From: an uncultured Clostridia bacterium
GTDB lineage: Bacteria; Bacillota; Clostridia; TANB77; CAG-508
Direction of reading: 5' to 3'
Assembly: GCA_934162255.1 (NCBI GenBank)
Contig: CAKPIG010000001.1
Location: 124,001-188,000, forward strand
DNA: 64,000 nucleotides
A program made the position numbers and the translations under genes. Shown here one piece after another: positions 34,908 through 43,877 of this stretch (the first letter of the stretch is position 1; each line of letters begins with the position of its first letter). The notes under the pieces are model-generated. The model ran no database searches. It was not told the DNA's origin and saw nothing but the letters and a program-made list of their open reading frames with translations.

Positions 34908-36614
34908 ATGGTCAACTTTAAAATAGAAATAGCAAAGTCAATATCTAAGATAACAAATATTCAAACTGAAGAATTAGAATCATATATAGAAGTACCAAAA
35001 GATATTAATAATGGTGATTATTCATTTCCATGTTTTAAGCTTGCAAAGAGCTTGAAAAAGGCGCCTCAAATGATTGCTGAAGATATAAAAAATCAAATAA
35101 ACATAGATGATAAATTTGTAACAGATATTAATGTAATAAATGGATATTTGAATTTTTTTATCAATAAAAGTACATTAACAGAAGATGTATTAAATGAAAT
35201 ACATTCAAGCGAAGAGAAAAAACTAACGGTTGGAAATGGAAAAAATATTGTAATAGATTATTCAGCTCCTAATATAGCTAAACCATTTCATATAGGACAT
35301 TTACGCTCAACTGTAATAGGAGGAGCGTTATATAAGATATATAAATATCTAGGATATAATGTTACAGGAATAAATCATTTAGGAGATTATGGCACTCAAT
35401 TTGGTAAATTAATTGAAGGATATAAATTATGGGGAAACGAATATGATATTGAAGCAAACCCAATTGATGAACTAACAAAAATTTATATCAGAATAAATGA
35501 GGCATGTAAAAATGATGAAAAAATTCTAGAACAATGTAGAAATAATTTTAAACTATTAGAAGATGGAGACAAATACTGCTTAGAAATCTGGAAAAAATTT
35601 AGAGATTTAAGTTTAAAGGAATTCCAAAAAGTATATGAGCTATTAGGAAGTCAATTTGATTCTTGGAATGGTGAATCATTTTATTCAGATAAAATGCCAG
35701 AAGTAATAGAAATTTTAGAAAAAACAGGAAAATTAGTTGAATCACAAGGTGCTAAAATAGTTGACTTAGAAGAACAAGGAATTAATACACCTTGTATAAT
35801 AGAAAAAACAAATGGTTCTACTACATATGCAACAAGAGATTTAGCTGCTATTCTTTATAGAGCAAGAACATATGATTTTGATAAAGCACTATATGTTACA
35901 TCATATGAACAAGTACTTCATTTTAAACAAGTTTTTGAAGTTGCAAAATTATTAGGTTTAGATGAAAAATATACAAATGGATTAAAACATGTTCCTTTTG
36001 GAATGGTATTATTATCAACAGGAAAAATGTCAACAAGAGAAGGAACAAGCATAAAATTAGAAGATTTGTTAAACGAAGCTATAAGTAGAGCAAACAAAAT
36101 TATAGAAGAAAAGAATCCAGAACTAGAAAATAAAAATGAAGTTGCTAAAAAAGTTGGTATTGGAGCAGTAATATTTAATGATTTATTTAATAGTAGGGTG
36201 AAAGATGAAATTTTTGATTGGGATACAATACTTAATTTCCAGGGAGAAACAGGCCCATATATACAATATACATATGTTAGAACTAAAAGTGTTCTTGAAA
36301 AGGCTGGAAATATGCCAAATGTAGAAAATATTGACGTGAAATTATTAAATGATGAATCATCAATAAAAATATTAAAATTAATATATAATTTTGAAGATAC
36401 ATTAATTCAAGTAACAGAGAAAGAAGAACCATCAATACTTTCAAGATATTTAATAGAATTAGCAAAAGCATATAGTAATTTCTATAATGAAAATAAAATT
36501 ATATTAGAAGATGAACAATTGCAAAATGCAAGGGTATTTTTAACATATGCAACAGGGAAAGTTCTTAAAAAAGGAGCAGAACTATTAGGAATAGAGATGC
36601 CTGATAAAATGTAA
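34908..36614 (+). CDS. argS: Arginine-tRNA ligase
   Basis: 568 residues. Additional N-terminal domain (about 1-110), class I core with the HIGH motif in SAPNIAKPFHIGHLRST, a degenerate KMSKS in GKMSTREGTSIK, and the DALR anticodon-binding domain at the C-terminus (YIQYTYVRTKSVLEK; LLGIEMPDKM). Charges tRNA-Arg. Preceded by AAGGGAG and followed by a strong terminator. Confidence 0.96.
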   Translation: MVNFKIEIAKSISKITNIQTEELESYIEVPKDINNGDYSFPCFKLAKSLKKAPQMIAEDIKNQINIDDKFVTDINVINGYLNFFINKSTLTEDVLNEIHSSEEKKLTVGNGKNIVIDYSAPNIAKPFHIGHLRSTVIGGALYKIYKYLGYNVTGINHLGDYGTQFGKLIEGYKLWGNEYDIEANPIDELTKIYIRINEACKNDEKILEQCRNNFKLLEDGDKYCLEIWKKFRDLSLKEFQKVYELLGSQFDSWNGESFYSDKMPEVIEILEKTGKLVESQGAKIVDLEEQGINTPCIIEKTNGSTTYATRDLAAILYRARTYDFDKALYVTSYEQVLHFKQVFEVAKLLGLDEKYTNGLKHVPFGMVLLSTGKMSTREGTSIKLEDLLNEAISRANKIIEEKNPELENKNEVAKKVGIGAVIFNDLFNSRVKDEIFDWDTILNFQGETGPYIQYTYVRTKSVLEKAGNMPNVENIDVKLLNDESSIKILKLIYNFEDTLIQVTEKEEPSILSRYLIELAKAYSNFYNENKIILEDEQLQNARVFLTYATGKVLKKGAELLGIEMPDKM

Positions 36615-36618
36615 GAAG

Positions 36619-36654
36619 AAAAGCATTACCTTAAAATAATAAGGTAATGCTTTT
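36619..36654. terminator. Strong bidirectional terminator between argS and deoD
   Basis: Perfect 15 bp stem, 36619-36633 with 36640-36654, A-rich on one side and T-rich on the other, serving convergent genes. Confidence 0.93.
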
Positions 36655-36658
36655 AGTG

Positions 36659-37381
36659 CTATAAATTTAATGAACTCTCTAAAGCAAGTGTAATCATATT
36701 ATTAAGACCACTTTGTCTTTGCTCTGGAGTTGCAATTTCTTTAATAAATTTAGAATCAACAACACTCATTAAGCAACTAGCATTTTTGGTAAATAACTTT
36801 GCAACATAAAATAATGCAAAAGCCTCCATTTCAGCACTAATTGGATTAAAACCATCAGGAACTCTAGACAAAAATTGGTTTACATCAGTCATATATACAT
36901 CAAAACAATCAGTACAAACAGTATTCCCAACAGTTAAGCTAATATCTAAATTATTTGCTGTAGTTTTTATTACACTATTTAATTTATCAGAACTATCAAC
37001 AATATGACAGTCATCATTATTTAGTGTTAAGGCAAAATTACCTTCAGAAAAAGTACTTTTTGCAAGAATGATATCAAATAATTTTAAATCAGGCTTATAA
37101 GAACCACAAGAACCTATACGAATAATATTTTGAACATCATAGAATTTGTAAAGTTCATAAGAATAGATTCCCATACTAGGCATCCCCATACCAGATGCCA
37201 TGATAGTTACTTTATGTTCTTTATATTTACCAGTAAAAGCATACATACCTCTAACAGAATTAACCAATCTAACATCTGTAAGAAAATTATCAGCAATGTA
37301 TTTTGCACGAAGAGGATCTCCGGGCATAATAACAGTTTTTGCAATATCTCCAATATTTGCTTCATTATGTGGTGTAGACAT
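36659..37381 (-). CDS. deoD: Purine-nucleoside phosphorylase, DeoD type
   Basis: 240 residues, hexameric DeoD family. TVIMPGDPLRAKYIAD at the start binds phosphate, ASGMGMPSMGIYSYEL and IGSCGS follow, SAEMEAFALF holds the ribose-binding Met-Glu, and an Asp in VVDSKF with an Arg in PEQRQS correspond to the catalytic pair near residue 204 in E. coli. Cleaves purine (deoxy)nucleosides for salvage. One of only two minus-strand genes; monocistronic, with its own promoter and RBS AAGGAGG. Confidence 0.95.
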   Translation of the reverse strand: MSTPHNEANIGDIAKTVIMPGDPLRAKYIADNFLTDVRLVNSVRGMYAFTGKYKEHKVTIMASGMGMPSMGIYSYELYKFYDVQNIIRIGSCGSYKPDLKLFDIILAKSTFSEGNFALTLNNDDCHIVDSSDKLNSVIKTTANNLDISLTVGNTVCTDCFDVYMTDVNQFLSRVPDGFNPISAEMEAFALFYVAKLFTKNASCLMSVVDSKFIKEIATPEQRQSGLNNMITLALESSLNL

Positions 37382-37410
37382 AAAAATACCTCCTTATATA
37401 ATATAGCTCA

Positions 37411-37439
37411 ATTATATCAATAAAAATAAAAAAAAACAA
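37411..37439 (-). promoter_or_regulatory. Sigma-A-type promoter of deoD
   Basis: Reading the minus strand: TTGTTT (37439-37434) and TATAAT (37416-37411), spacer 17 bp, 30 bases upstream of the start codon. Confidence 0.65.
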
Positions 37440-37515
37440 TATTAACATAGAATTCACGTAATGTTCATAATTAAATTATAAAATAAAACCATAAAATCGA
37501 AAGGAAAAAAGATAT

Positions 37516-38172
37516 ATGAGAGAAAATGATTTAATAATAGTTGAAAATTTTTTAGAAGGGAAAAATGAAAAAGTAAATGTTGATGAAGAACTATTTTCAA
37601 AGATGATGTTTCTTTATAAGTCGGCATTAAGAGAGATTGAAACACAGATGAATATAGTAAAAGATGAATTTAAAGTAATGTACAATTATGACCTAATTGA
37701 TCATATAGAAACAAGAATAAAAGAACCCAAAAGTATTATAAAGAAAATGGAAAAGAAGAAATATGAAAAAACATATATGAATTTAATAGAAAACATAAAT
37801 GATGTTGCAGGAATTAGAATTGTATGTAATCTTAAAGATGATATATTCTTTGTAAAGGATTTAGTAAAGCAAATACCAGGAATACAAATAATAAAAGAAA
37901 AAGATTATATAACAAACCCAAAAAAGAGTGGATATTCAAGCTATCATATAATTCTTGAAGTTCCTGTAAAACTCACTTCAAAAACAGTATTTGTAAAATG
38001 TGAAATGCAGATAATGACACTTGCAATGAATTTCTGGGCTAACTTTGAGCATAAGTTAAAATATAAAACAGATAAAAATATAAATAAAAAAGCATCAAAA
38101 GAATTGGTATCGTGTGCAAAAATGATAACAAGATTTGATGATAAAATGGCAAGAAATGGAAATATAGGCTAG
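37516..38172 (+). CDS. Small alarmone synthetase (RelQ/YjbM-like GTP pyrophosphokinase)
   Basis: 218 residues with only the RelA/SpoT synthetase domain. IKEPKSIIKKMEKK, NDVAGIRIVCNL, KDYITNPKKSGYSSYHIILEVPV, CEMQIMTLAMNFWANFEHKLKYKT match the conserved order of RelQ-type enzymes. No hydrolase or TGS/ACT domains. Makes (p)ppGpp or pGpp from ATP and GTP/GDP/GMP. The N-terminal 35 residues are an additional acidic extension. Divergent from deoD; a purine-linked neighbourhood, though that may be chance. Confidence 0.92.
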   Translation: MRENDLIIVENFLEGKNEKVNVDEELFSKMMFLYKSALREIETQMNIVKDEFKVMYNYDLIDHIETRIKEPKSIIKKMEKKKYEKTYMNLIENINDVAGIRIVCNLKDDIFFVKDLVKQIPGIQIIKEKDYITNPKKSGYSSYHIILEVPVKLTSKTVFVKCEMQIMTLAMNFWANFEHKLKYKTDKNINKKASKELVSCAKMITRFDDKMARNGNIG

Positions 38173-38200
38173 TTTTTCAAGCACTTTTTATCAAAAACTC

Positions 38201-38229
38201 TTGACAGTTTACAATAATAATTATAAAAT
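38201..38229 (+). promoter_or_regulatory. Sigma-A-type promoter of rny
   Basis: TTGACA and TAAAAT with a 17 bp spacer, leaving an AT-rich leader of about 85 bases before the start. Confidence 0.75.
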
Positions 38230-38320
38230 ATATATGGTTGAAAAAATATATATAAAATATAAGTAAAAAAGATATATTTATTCGAACATTGAAAATTAAA
38301 TAAGAAAGAGGTGTATGATT

Positions 38321-39862
38321 ATGGAACCATTAATCATAGTAGCCGCTGTCTTAATCTCATTGGCAATAGGTATCTTTGCAGGAATGACAATAAGAAAAAA
38401 AGTTGCAGAATCTAAAATAGAAAGTGCAGAGCAAGAATCAAAAAGATTAGTAGAACTAGCAAAAATAGAAGCAGAAAATTTAAAAAAGGAAGAAATAATT
38501 AGAGCCAAAGAAGAAATAATGAATGCTAGAGCAGAATTAGATCAAGAGATTAAAGAAAGAAGAGGCGAAGTACAAAAACAAGAAACAAGAATAATCCAAA
38601 AAGAAGAAAACTTAGAAAGAAGATCAGAAAACTTTGAAAAAAAGGAAAGAGAGCTTGAAAGGGAAGAACAACAATTAAAAAATCAAGAACAGGAAATAGA
38701 AAATATTCGTTTACAACAAATGGAAGAACTTCAAGCAATTGCAAAACTAAGTAGAGAAGAAGCAAAAAATCAATTATTACAAACTGTTGAAGAAGAAATT
38801 TCAACAGAAAAGGCAGCTTTAATAAGAGAATTAGAGCAAAAAGCAAAAGAAGATGCTGGAAAAAATGCAAGAGAAATAATAAGTTATGCAATACAAAAAT
38901 GTGCAGCAGACCACTCTGCAGAAACAACAGTATCAATAGTTCCGCTTCCATCAGATGACATAAAAGGAAGAATCATAGGAAGAGAAGGAAGAAATATAAA
39001 AGCATTAGAGACATTAACTGGAATTGATTTGATAATTGATGATACACCTGAAGCAGTTATACTATCAGGTTTTGACCCACTAAGAAGAGAAGTAGCAAGA
39101 ATTGCTCTAGAAAAATTAATTGATGATGGAAGAATTCATCCAGCAAAAATAGAAGAAATGGTAGAAAAAGCTAAAGAAGAGCTTGCAGAAACAATTAAAG
39201 AAGAAGGAGAAAGAGCAGTACTTGAATCTGGAGTAATAGGATTAAACCCAGAATTGATAAAACTATTAGGAAAACTAAAATATAGAACAAGTTATGGCCA
39301 AAATGTATTAAATCATTCAATAGAAGTTTCGAATTTAGCAAGAATAATGGCAGAAGAACTTGGATTAGATGCAAAACTTGCAAGAAGAGCAGGACTATTA
39401 CATGATATAGGAAAAGCTCTTGACCATGACATGGAAGGAACACATGTTGAAATAGGAGTAGACATCTTAAAGAAATTTAAAGAAAACCATTTAGTAATAA
39501 ATGCAGTTGAAGCACATCATGGAGATGTAGAGCCAGAAACATTAGAAGCTGTATTAGTACAAGCTGCAGATGCAATATCAGCATCAAGACCTGGAGCAAG
39601 AAGAGAAACATTAGAAGCATACATAAAAAGACTAGAAAGTTTAGAAACAATTGCAGATTCATTTGAAGGTGTCGAAAAATCATTTGCAATTCAAGCAGGA
39701 AGAGAAGTTAGAATAATAGTAAAACCTGATAAGATTTCAGATGATCAAATGACATTACTAGCAAGAGATGTGGCAAAAAGAATAGAAGAAGAAATGGATT
39801 ATCCAGGACAAATAAAAGTAAATATAATAAGAGAAACAAGAGTATCAGATTATGCAAAATAA
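38321..39862 (+). CDS. rny: Ribonuclease Y
   Basis: 513 residues from ATG 38321, seven bases after GAGGTG; an ATG six bases earlier abuts that site. N-terminal membrane helix (about 3-22), a long charged coiled coil (25-200), a KH RNA-binding domain (IKGRIIGREGRNIKALE) and an HD domain (LLHDIGKALDHD; AHHGD). Membrane-bound endoribonuclease that starts mRNA decay in Firmicutes. Single gene with its own terminator. Confidence 0.97.
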   Translation: MEPLIIVAAVLISLAIGIFAGMTIRKKVAESKIESAEQESKRLVELAKIEAENLKKEEIIRAKEEIMNARAELDQEIKERRGEVQKQETRIIQKEENLERRSENFEKKERELEREEQQLKNQEQEIENIRLQQMEELQAIAKLSREEAKNQLLQTVEEEISTEKAALIRELEQKAKEDAGKNAREIISYAIQKCAADHSAETTVSIVPLPSDDIKGRIIGREGRNIKALETLTGIDLIIDDTPEAVILSGFDPLRREVARIALEKLIDDGRIHPAKIEEMVEKAKEELAETIKEEGERAVLESGVIGLNPELIKLLGKLKYRTSYGQNVLNHSIEVSNLARIMAEELGLDAKLARRAGLLHDIGKALDHDMEGTHVEIGVDILKKFKENHLVINAVEAHHGDVEPETLEAVLVQAADAISASRPGARRETLEAYIKRLESLETIADSFEGVEKSFAIQAGREVRIIVKPDKISDDQMTLLARDVAKRIEEEMDYPGQIKVNIIRETRVSDYAK

Positions 39863-39866
39863 TAGG

Positions 39867-39889
39867 CGAGCAGAAATGCTCGTTTTTTT
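39867..39889 (+). terminator. Rho-independent terminator of rny
   Basis: CGAGCA/TGCTCG stem with GAAA tetraloop and seven T. Confidence 0.92.
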
Positions 39890-39900
39890 ATTGTCAGGGA

Positions 39901-39929
39901 TTGACATGTACAAACAATTGTTTTATAAT
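39901..39929 (+). promoter_or_regulatory. Consensus promoter of dinB with LexA-box-like palindrome in the spacer
   Basis: TTGACA and TATAAT are both perfect with a 17 bp spacer. The spacer and -10 contain AAACAATTGTTT (39912-39923), a palindrome fitting NAAC-N4-GTTN, i.e. the Gram-positive LexA box with the outer G/C changed to A/T. Direct LexA repression of the SOS polymerase is plausible. Confidence 0.65.
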
Positions 39930-39945
39930 GGTTTTGGTGATATTT

Positions 39946-41157
39946 ATGGAAAGACAAATATTACATGTAGATGTAAATAATGCATTTTTAAGCTGGACAG
40001 CTGTACAAATGCTAAAACAAGGAAGTAAAGTAGATATAAGAGAAATACCATCAGTAATAGGTGGAGATGAAAATAGAAGATCAGGAATTGTATTGGCTAA
40101 AAGTCCGAAAGCAAAAATGTTTGGAATATCTACAGGAGAAACATTATATCAAGCCAGAATGAAATGTCCTCAATTACAAGTTTTTTCAGGAACTTATAAA
40201 ATGTATAAGCAATATTCAAATCAACTTTATCAATTATTATTACAATATACAGATAAAATTGAAAGATTTAGTATAGATGAGTGTTTTTTAGACATGACTA
40301 ATTATCTAATGGGAAAAAGTTTATTAGATAAAGCATATGAAATAAAGAAAAGAGTAAAAGAAGAATTAGGATTTACAGTAAATGTAGGAGTTGCACATAA
40401 TAAATTATTAGCAAAAATGGCATCAGATTTTACTAAACCAGATAGAGTACATACATTATTTGAAAATGAAATAGAGACTAAAATGTGGATTTTACCTGTA
40501 TCAGAATTACTAATGCTAGGAAGAAAGACAATTCCTAAATTGTATAATATGGGAATAAAAACAATAGGTCAGCTAGCACATACAGACAAACAACTATTAA
40601 ACAAGAAATTTGGAAAACATGGGATAATGATGTGGGAATATGCAAATGGAATAGATGATTCAGAAGTACAATATTTATTTGAAAAGCCAAAAGGAATTGG
40701 AAATTCGACAACATTGCCTATAGATATAAATGAAATAGAAAAATTAGAAGAAGTTTTATTAGCTTTAACAGAACAAGTAACATATAGATTAAGAAAATAC
40801 GATATGGTTGCAAATGTTGTAAATGTACAATTAAGGACTAGAAGCTTTGAAGATAAAACACATCAAAGAAAACTTTTATTACCAACTTCAAGCACAAAAG
40901 AAATTTATTTATTAGCAAAAGAACTACTAGAAGAAATGTACATAAAAGGGACACCTATAAGACTAGTAGGAATGAGAGTAGACAATCTTAGTGAAAAAGA
41001 AAATTTACAGATTTCATTATTTGATAATAAGAACAATGAAAAGCAAGAAAAATTGGATAAAGTAATAGATAATTTAAAGCAAAAATACGGATATAGTAGT
41101 ATAACAAGAGCAGGAAAATTACATTCAGAAGAAAAAATTAAATTGAAAGACATATAG
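39946..41157 (+). CDS. dinB: DNA polymerase IV (Y family)
   Basis: 404 residues from ATG 39946. The longer frame from 39901 is ruled out because it would include the promoter itself. Palm motifs: ILHVDVNNAFLSW with the metal-binding Asp near residue 7 and FSIDECFLDMT with the second acidic pair; FTVNVGVAHNKLLAKMASDFTKP cut short is the finger region. The little-finger domain follows. Translesion, error-prone polymerase. A very short leader of about ten bases and a weak GGTGAT ribosome site suggest low basal expression. Confidence 0.92.
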   Translation: MERQILHVDVNNAFLSWTAVQMLKQGSKVDIREIPSVIGGDENRRSGIVLAKSPKAKMFGISTGETLYQARMKCPQLQVFSGTYKMYKQYSNQLYQLLLQYTDKIERFSIDECFLDMTNYLMGKSLLDKAYEIKKRVKEELGFTVNVGVAHNKLLAKMASDFTKPDRVHTLFENEIETKMWILPVSELLMLGRKTIPKLYNMGIKTIGQLAHTDKQLLNKKFGKHGIMMWEYANGIDDSEVQYLFEKPKGIGNSTTLPIDINEIEKLEEVLLALTEQVTYRLRKYDMVANVVNVQLRTRSFEDKTHQRKLLLPTSSTKEIYLLAKELLEEMYIKGTPIRLVGMRVDNLSEKENLQISLFDNKNNEKQEKLDKVIDNLKQKYGYSSITRAGKLHSEEKIKLKDI

Positions 41158-41210
41158 ACTTAAATGTTAGAATATGGTAAAATGATGTCAAATTAAGAAG
41201 GAGGAAAATT

Positions 41211-43223
41211 ATGAAGAAAAAAGTTTTAATAGGAATCTTAATATTAATTATTTTAATAGTTGCTATAATTGCAATATTTATTGTAAAAAAGAATAAAACT
41301 GAAAAACCAGAAGATGTGTGGTCACAATATATTTCATATATAAATGAACAAAAATATGAAGAAATGTACAATATGCTAACTGAAAATTCTAAACAAAATA
41401 TATCTCAAGAAGATTTTATAAAAAGAAACAAAAATATCTATGAAGGAATAGATATGGAAGATTTAAAAATCAATATATCAAATATAGAAAATGAAGACAA
41501 AAAGACAGTAAAAATTTCATATAATAATATAATGGAAACAAGTGCAGGAAATATTGATTTTGACAATATAGTAAGAATCACAAAAAATGATAAAAAAGAA
41601 TATAAAATAAATTGGAGCTCATCACTTATATTCCCTGAACTTGGAAATAATGATAAAGTTAGAGTAAAAACTGTTATAGCATCAAGAGGAACAATATATG
41701 ATAGAAATGGAAGAGTTTTAGCAGGAGAAGGAGAAATTCTATCAGTTGGAATAGTTCCAGGAAAATTAAGTGATACTCCTGAAGATGGAATATCAGAAAT
41801 TTCAAAGCTATTAGGAATATCAGAAGAAAGTATAAAGAAATCATTAGAAGCATCTTGGGTAAAAGAAGATTCATTTGTGCCTATTAAAAAAATTCTAAAA
41901 ACTGATACAGAGTTAAAAGAAAAATTACTTGGATATAGAGGAGTAAAAATAGTAACAGAAAAGGCAAGGACATATCCACTAGGAGAAGCTGCTGCTCATT
42001 TAGTTGGATATGTACAAAAGGTTACATCAGAGGATCTGGAAAATAACAAAGGCAAAGGATATACAAGTACTAGCTGGATAGGAAAATCAGGATTAGAAAA
42101 ACAATATGAAGAAAGGCTAAAAGGAAAAGAAGGTCTAGAAATTTATATAGAAGATGAAAAAGGGAATAGAAAAAAAGATATTGCTAAAATAGATGTTAAG
42201 TCAGGTGAAGACATAAAATTAACAATAGATTCAACAATTCAGACAAAATTATATGAGAAATTACAAAAAGATAAGGGATTTTTTGTGGTAATGGAACCAA
42301 AAACAGGAGAATTACTTGCTTTGGTAAGTACTCCATCATATAACCCCAATAAGTTTGTAACAGGATTAACAACAGATGAATGGAATGAATTGAAAAATAA
42401 TCAAAATAATCCAATGATGGTAAGATATGCACAAAGTTGGTGCCCAGGTTCAACATTCAAACCTATAACAGGAGCTATAGGTCTTTCAAGTAATTCATTA
42501 AGTGCAGATGATACATTTTCTTATAATGGATTAAGCTGGAAGAAAAATGAAAGTTGGGGACAATATGATATAACAACTCTTACAGCTTATAGTGGACCTA
42601 AAAATTTGAGAAATGCCTTAATACATTCTGATAACATATATTTTGCACAAGCAGTATTAAAAATAGGAAAAGACAAATTTATAAATGGATTAAAAAATAT
42701 TAAATTTGGAGAAGATTTAAATTTAGAAATAGGAACATCAAAATCTCAATATTCAAATAGTGAAGATATATCATCAGAAAAAACACTTGCAGATAGTGGG
42801 TATGGTCAAGGAGAAATACTTGTAAATCCTATACATATGGCTTCTATATATTCTGCTTTTGCAAATGATGGAAATATGATAAAACCATATATTGAATATA
42901 AAGAAAATAAAAGCACAGAATATCTAGTAGAATCTGCATTTTCAAAAGATGCAGCAACAATAATAAAGGAAGATTTGGTTCAAGTTGTTGAAAATCCAGA
43001 AGGAACAGCAAAAGATATGAAAGTATCAGGAAGAACAATTGCAGGAAAAACTGGAACAGCTGAATTAAAAGCAAGTAAAGAGGCAAATGCAGAAACATTA
43101 GGATGGTTTAACTGTTTTTCAACAGATAACAATAATCCGTTATTAGTAATTAGTATGGTAGAAGATGGAAGAAGCACAGGAGGAAGCCATTATCTAATAA
43201 AAATGATAAAAATACTATATTAA
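41211..43223 (+). CDS. Class B penicillin-binding protein with MecA-like N-terminal domain
   Basis: 670 residues. Membrane helix at about 5-26, an NTF2-like MecA_N domain (about 35-145, DVWSQYISYINEQKYEEMYNML in pieces), a dimerisation domain (ASRGTIYDRNGRVLA) and a transpeptidase with Ser414-x2-Lys417 in PGSTFKPI, SDN in IHSDNIYF and KTGTA. This is the layout of staphylococcal PBP2a and Bacillus PBP3. Such PBPs often bind beta-lactams poorly. Monocistronic, far from any resistance or mobile gene, so probably intrinsic. Confidence 0.92.
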   Translation: MKKKVLIGILILIILIVAIIAIFIVKKNKTEKPEDVWSQYISYINEQKYEEMYNMLTENSKQNISQEDFIKRNKNIYEGIDMEDLKINISNIENEDKKTVKISYNNIMETSAGNIDFDNIVRITKNDKKEYKINWSSSLIFPELGNNDKVRVKTVIASRGTIYDRNGRVLAGEGEILSVGIVPGKLSDTPEDGISEISKLLGISEESIKKSLEASWVKEDSFVPIKKILKTDTELKEKLLGYRGVKIVTEKARTYPLGEAAAHLVGYVQKVTSEDLENNKGKGYTSTSWIGKSGLEKQYEERLKGKEGLEIYIEDEKGNRKKDIAKIDVKSGEDIKLTIDSTIQTKLYEKLQKDKGFFVVMEPKTGELLALVSTPSYNPNKFVTGLTTDEWNELKNNQNNPMMVRYAQSWCPGSTFKPITGAIGLSSNSLSADDTFSYNGLSWKKNESWGQYDITTLTAYSGPKNLRNALIHSDNIYFAQAVLKIGKDKFINGLKNIKFGEDLNLEIGTSKSQYSNSEDISSEKTLADSGYGQGEILVNPIHMASIYSAFANDGNMIKPYIEYKENKSTEYLVESAFSKDAATIIKEDLVQVVENPEGTAKDMKVSGRTIAGKTGTAELKASKEANAETLGWFNCFSTDNNNPLLVISMVEDGRSTGGSHYLIKMIKILY

Positions 43224-43252
43224 TTGACATAAAACCAAAAAAATGGTAAAAT
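43224..43252 (+). promoter_or_regulatory. Sigma-A-type promoter
   Basis: TTGACA and TAAAAT with a 17 bp spacer, immediately after the PBP stop codon, driving the small unknown gene. Confidence 0.75.
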
Positions 43253-43294
43253 ATATATGCAATAAAATTTGAAAACAGAAAGGATGTAAACATT

Positions 43295-43738
43295 ATGAAG
43301 AAAGAAACTACGCGGAGTATGGAGGAGACAACATGGAAAAAATTAGAATCAATTAATTCTCTTTCAAATGCAGTCCAGATGTTGGAAAAAGATAAGGAAA
43401 TCTTATCAAGAAATCTGGAAATAATTATTTTGATGCAAGGAGAAAATGAACCTTTACATGAAGTAATTGAGTTGTTAACATCTATTGAGTTTTCTATAGA
43501 TGAAAATAACTTAGTTATTCAAATTCGGTCAGGAGAGTATAAAAAAATAACGGGAGAAAAAAGGTCATCAGTTTATAAATTAATTGATAAACTGATGTCA
43601 ACACTCGATACTTTAGAAGAAGATTTACTTCCAATCCAGATAAGAAAAGAGTTTTCAAGAGTAAGTATTACGGAAGAGCTTCGGTCGGATCTTAAGATGT
43701 TTGATATATATTATCAAAACTACTTAAGATATGTATAA
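43295..43738 (+). CDS. Small protein of unknown function with atypical codons
   Basis: 147 residues, not recognised. Predicted alpha-helical, strongly acidic in the middle, no membrane segment, with SSVYKLIDKLMSTLDTLEEDL as the clearest amphipathic helix. It uses CGG for Arg at several places (for example in IRSGEY and ELRSDL) and more GAG, TCG and CTT than neighbours, which almost always use AGA, GAA and TTA. Its own promoter and a strong terminator make it a self-contained unit, consistent with a transferred gene. Confidence 0.7.
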   Translation: MKKETTRSMEETTWKKLESINSLSNAVQMLEKDKEILSRNLEIIILMQGENEPLHEVIELLTSIEFSIDENNLVIQIRSGEYKKITGEKRSSVYKLIDKLMSTLDTLEEDLLPIQIRKEFSRVSITEELRSDLKMFDIYYQNYLRYV

Positions 43739-43757
43739 TCTTTAAAACTTTCTGTAA

Positions 43758-43789
43758 ACAAGGAGGACAAATGTCCTCCTTGTTTTCTT
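43758..43789 (+). terminator. Strong rho-independent terminator
   Basis: 12 bp perfect stem ACAAGGAGGACA/TGTCCTCCTTGT with a T-rich tail; insulates the amino-sugar operon that follows. Confidence 0.93.
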
Positions 43790-43816
43790 AGATTTATCAA
43801 ATAAAATATAAAATGA

Positions 43817-43845
43817 TTGAAAATGTATTTTCAATATGATAAAAT
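43817..43845 (+). promoter_or_regulatory. Sigma-A-type promoter of the Arn-like operon
   Basis: TTGAAA and TAAAAT with a 17 bp spacer, 32 bases upstream of the glycosyltransferase gene. Confidence 0.7.
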
Positions 43846-43877
43846 ACATTGTAAAGAAATGGAAAAGGAGAATCACA

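Noticed and set aside
37130..37423. Plus-strand frames over deoD
   Set aside because: deoD on the minus strand has a complete family match, promoter and ribosome site.
39901..39945. Longer start for DinB at 39901
   Set aside because: This stretch is the perfect promoter TTGACA-N17-TATAAT, so it cannot be translated from that transcript.
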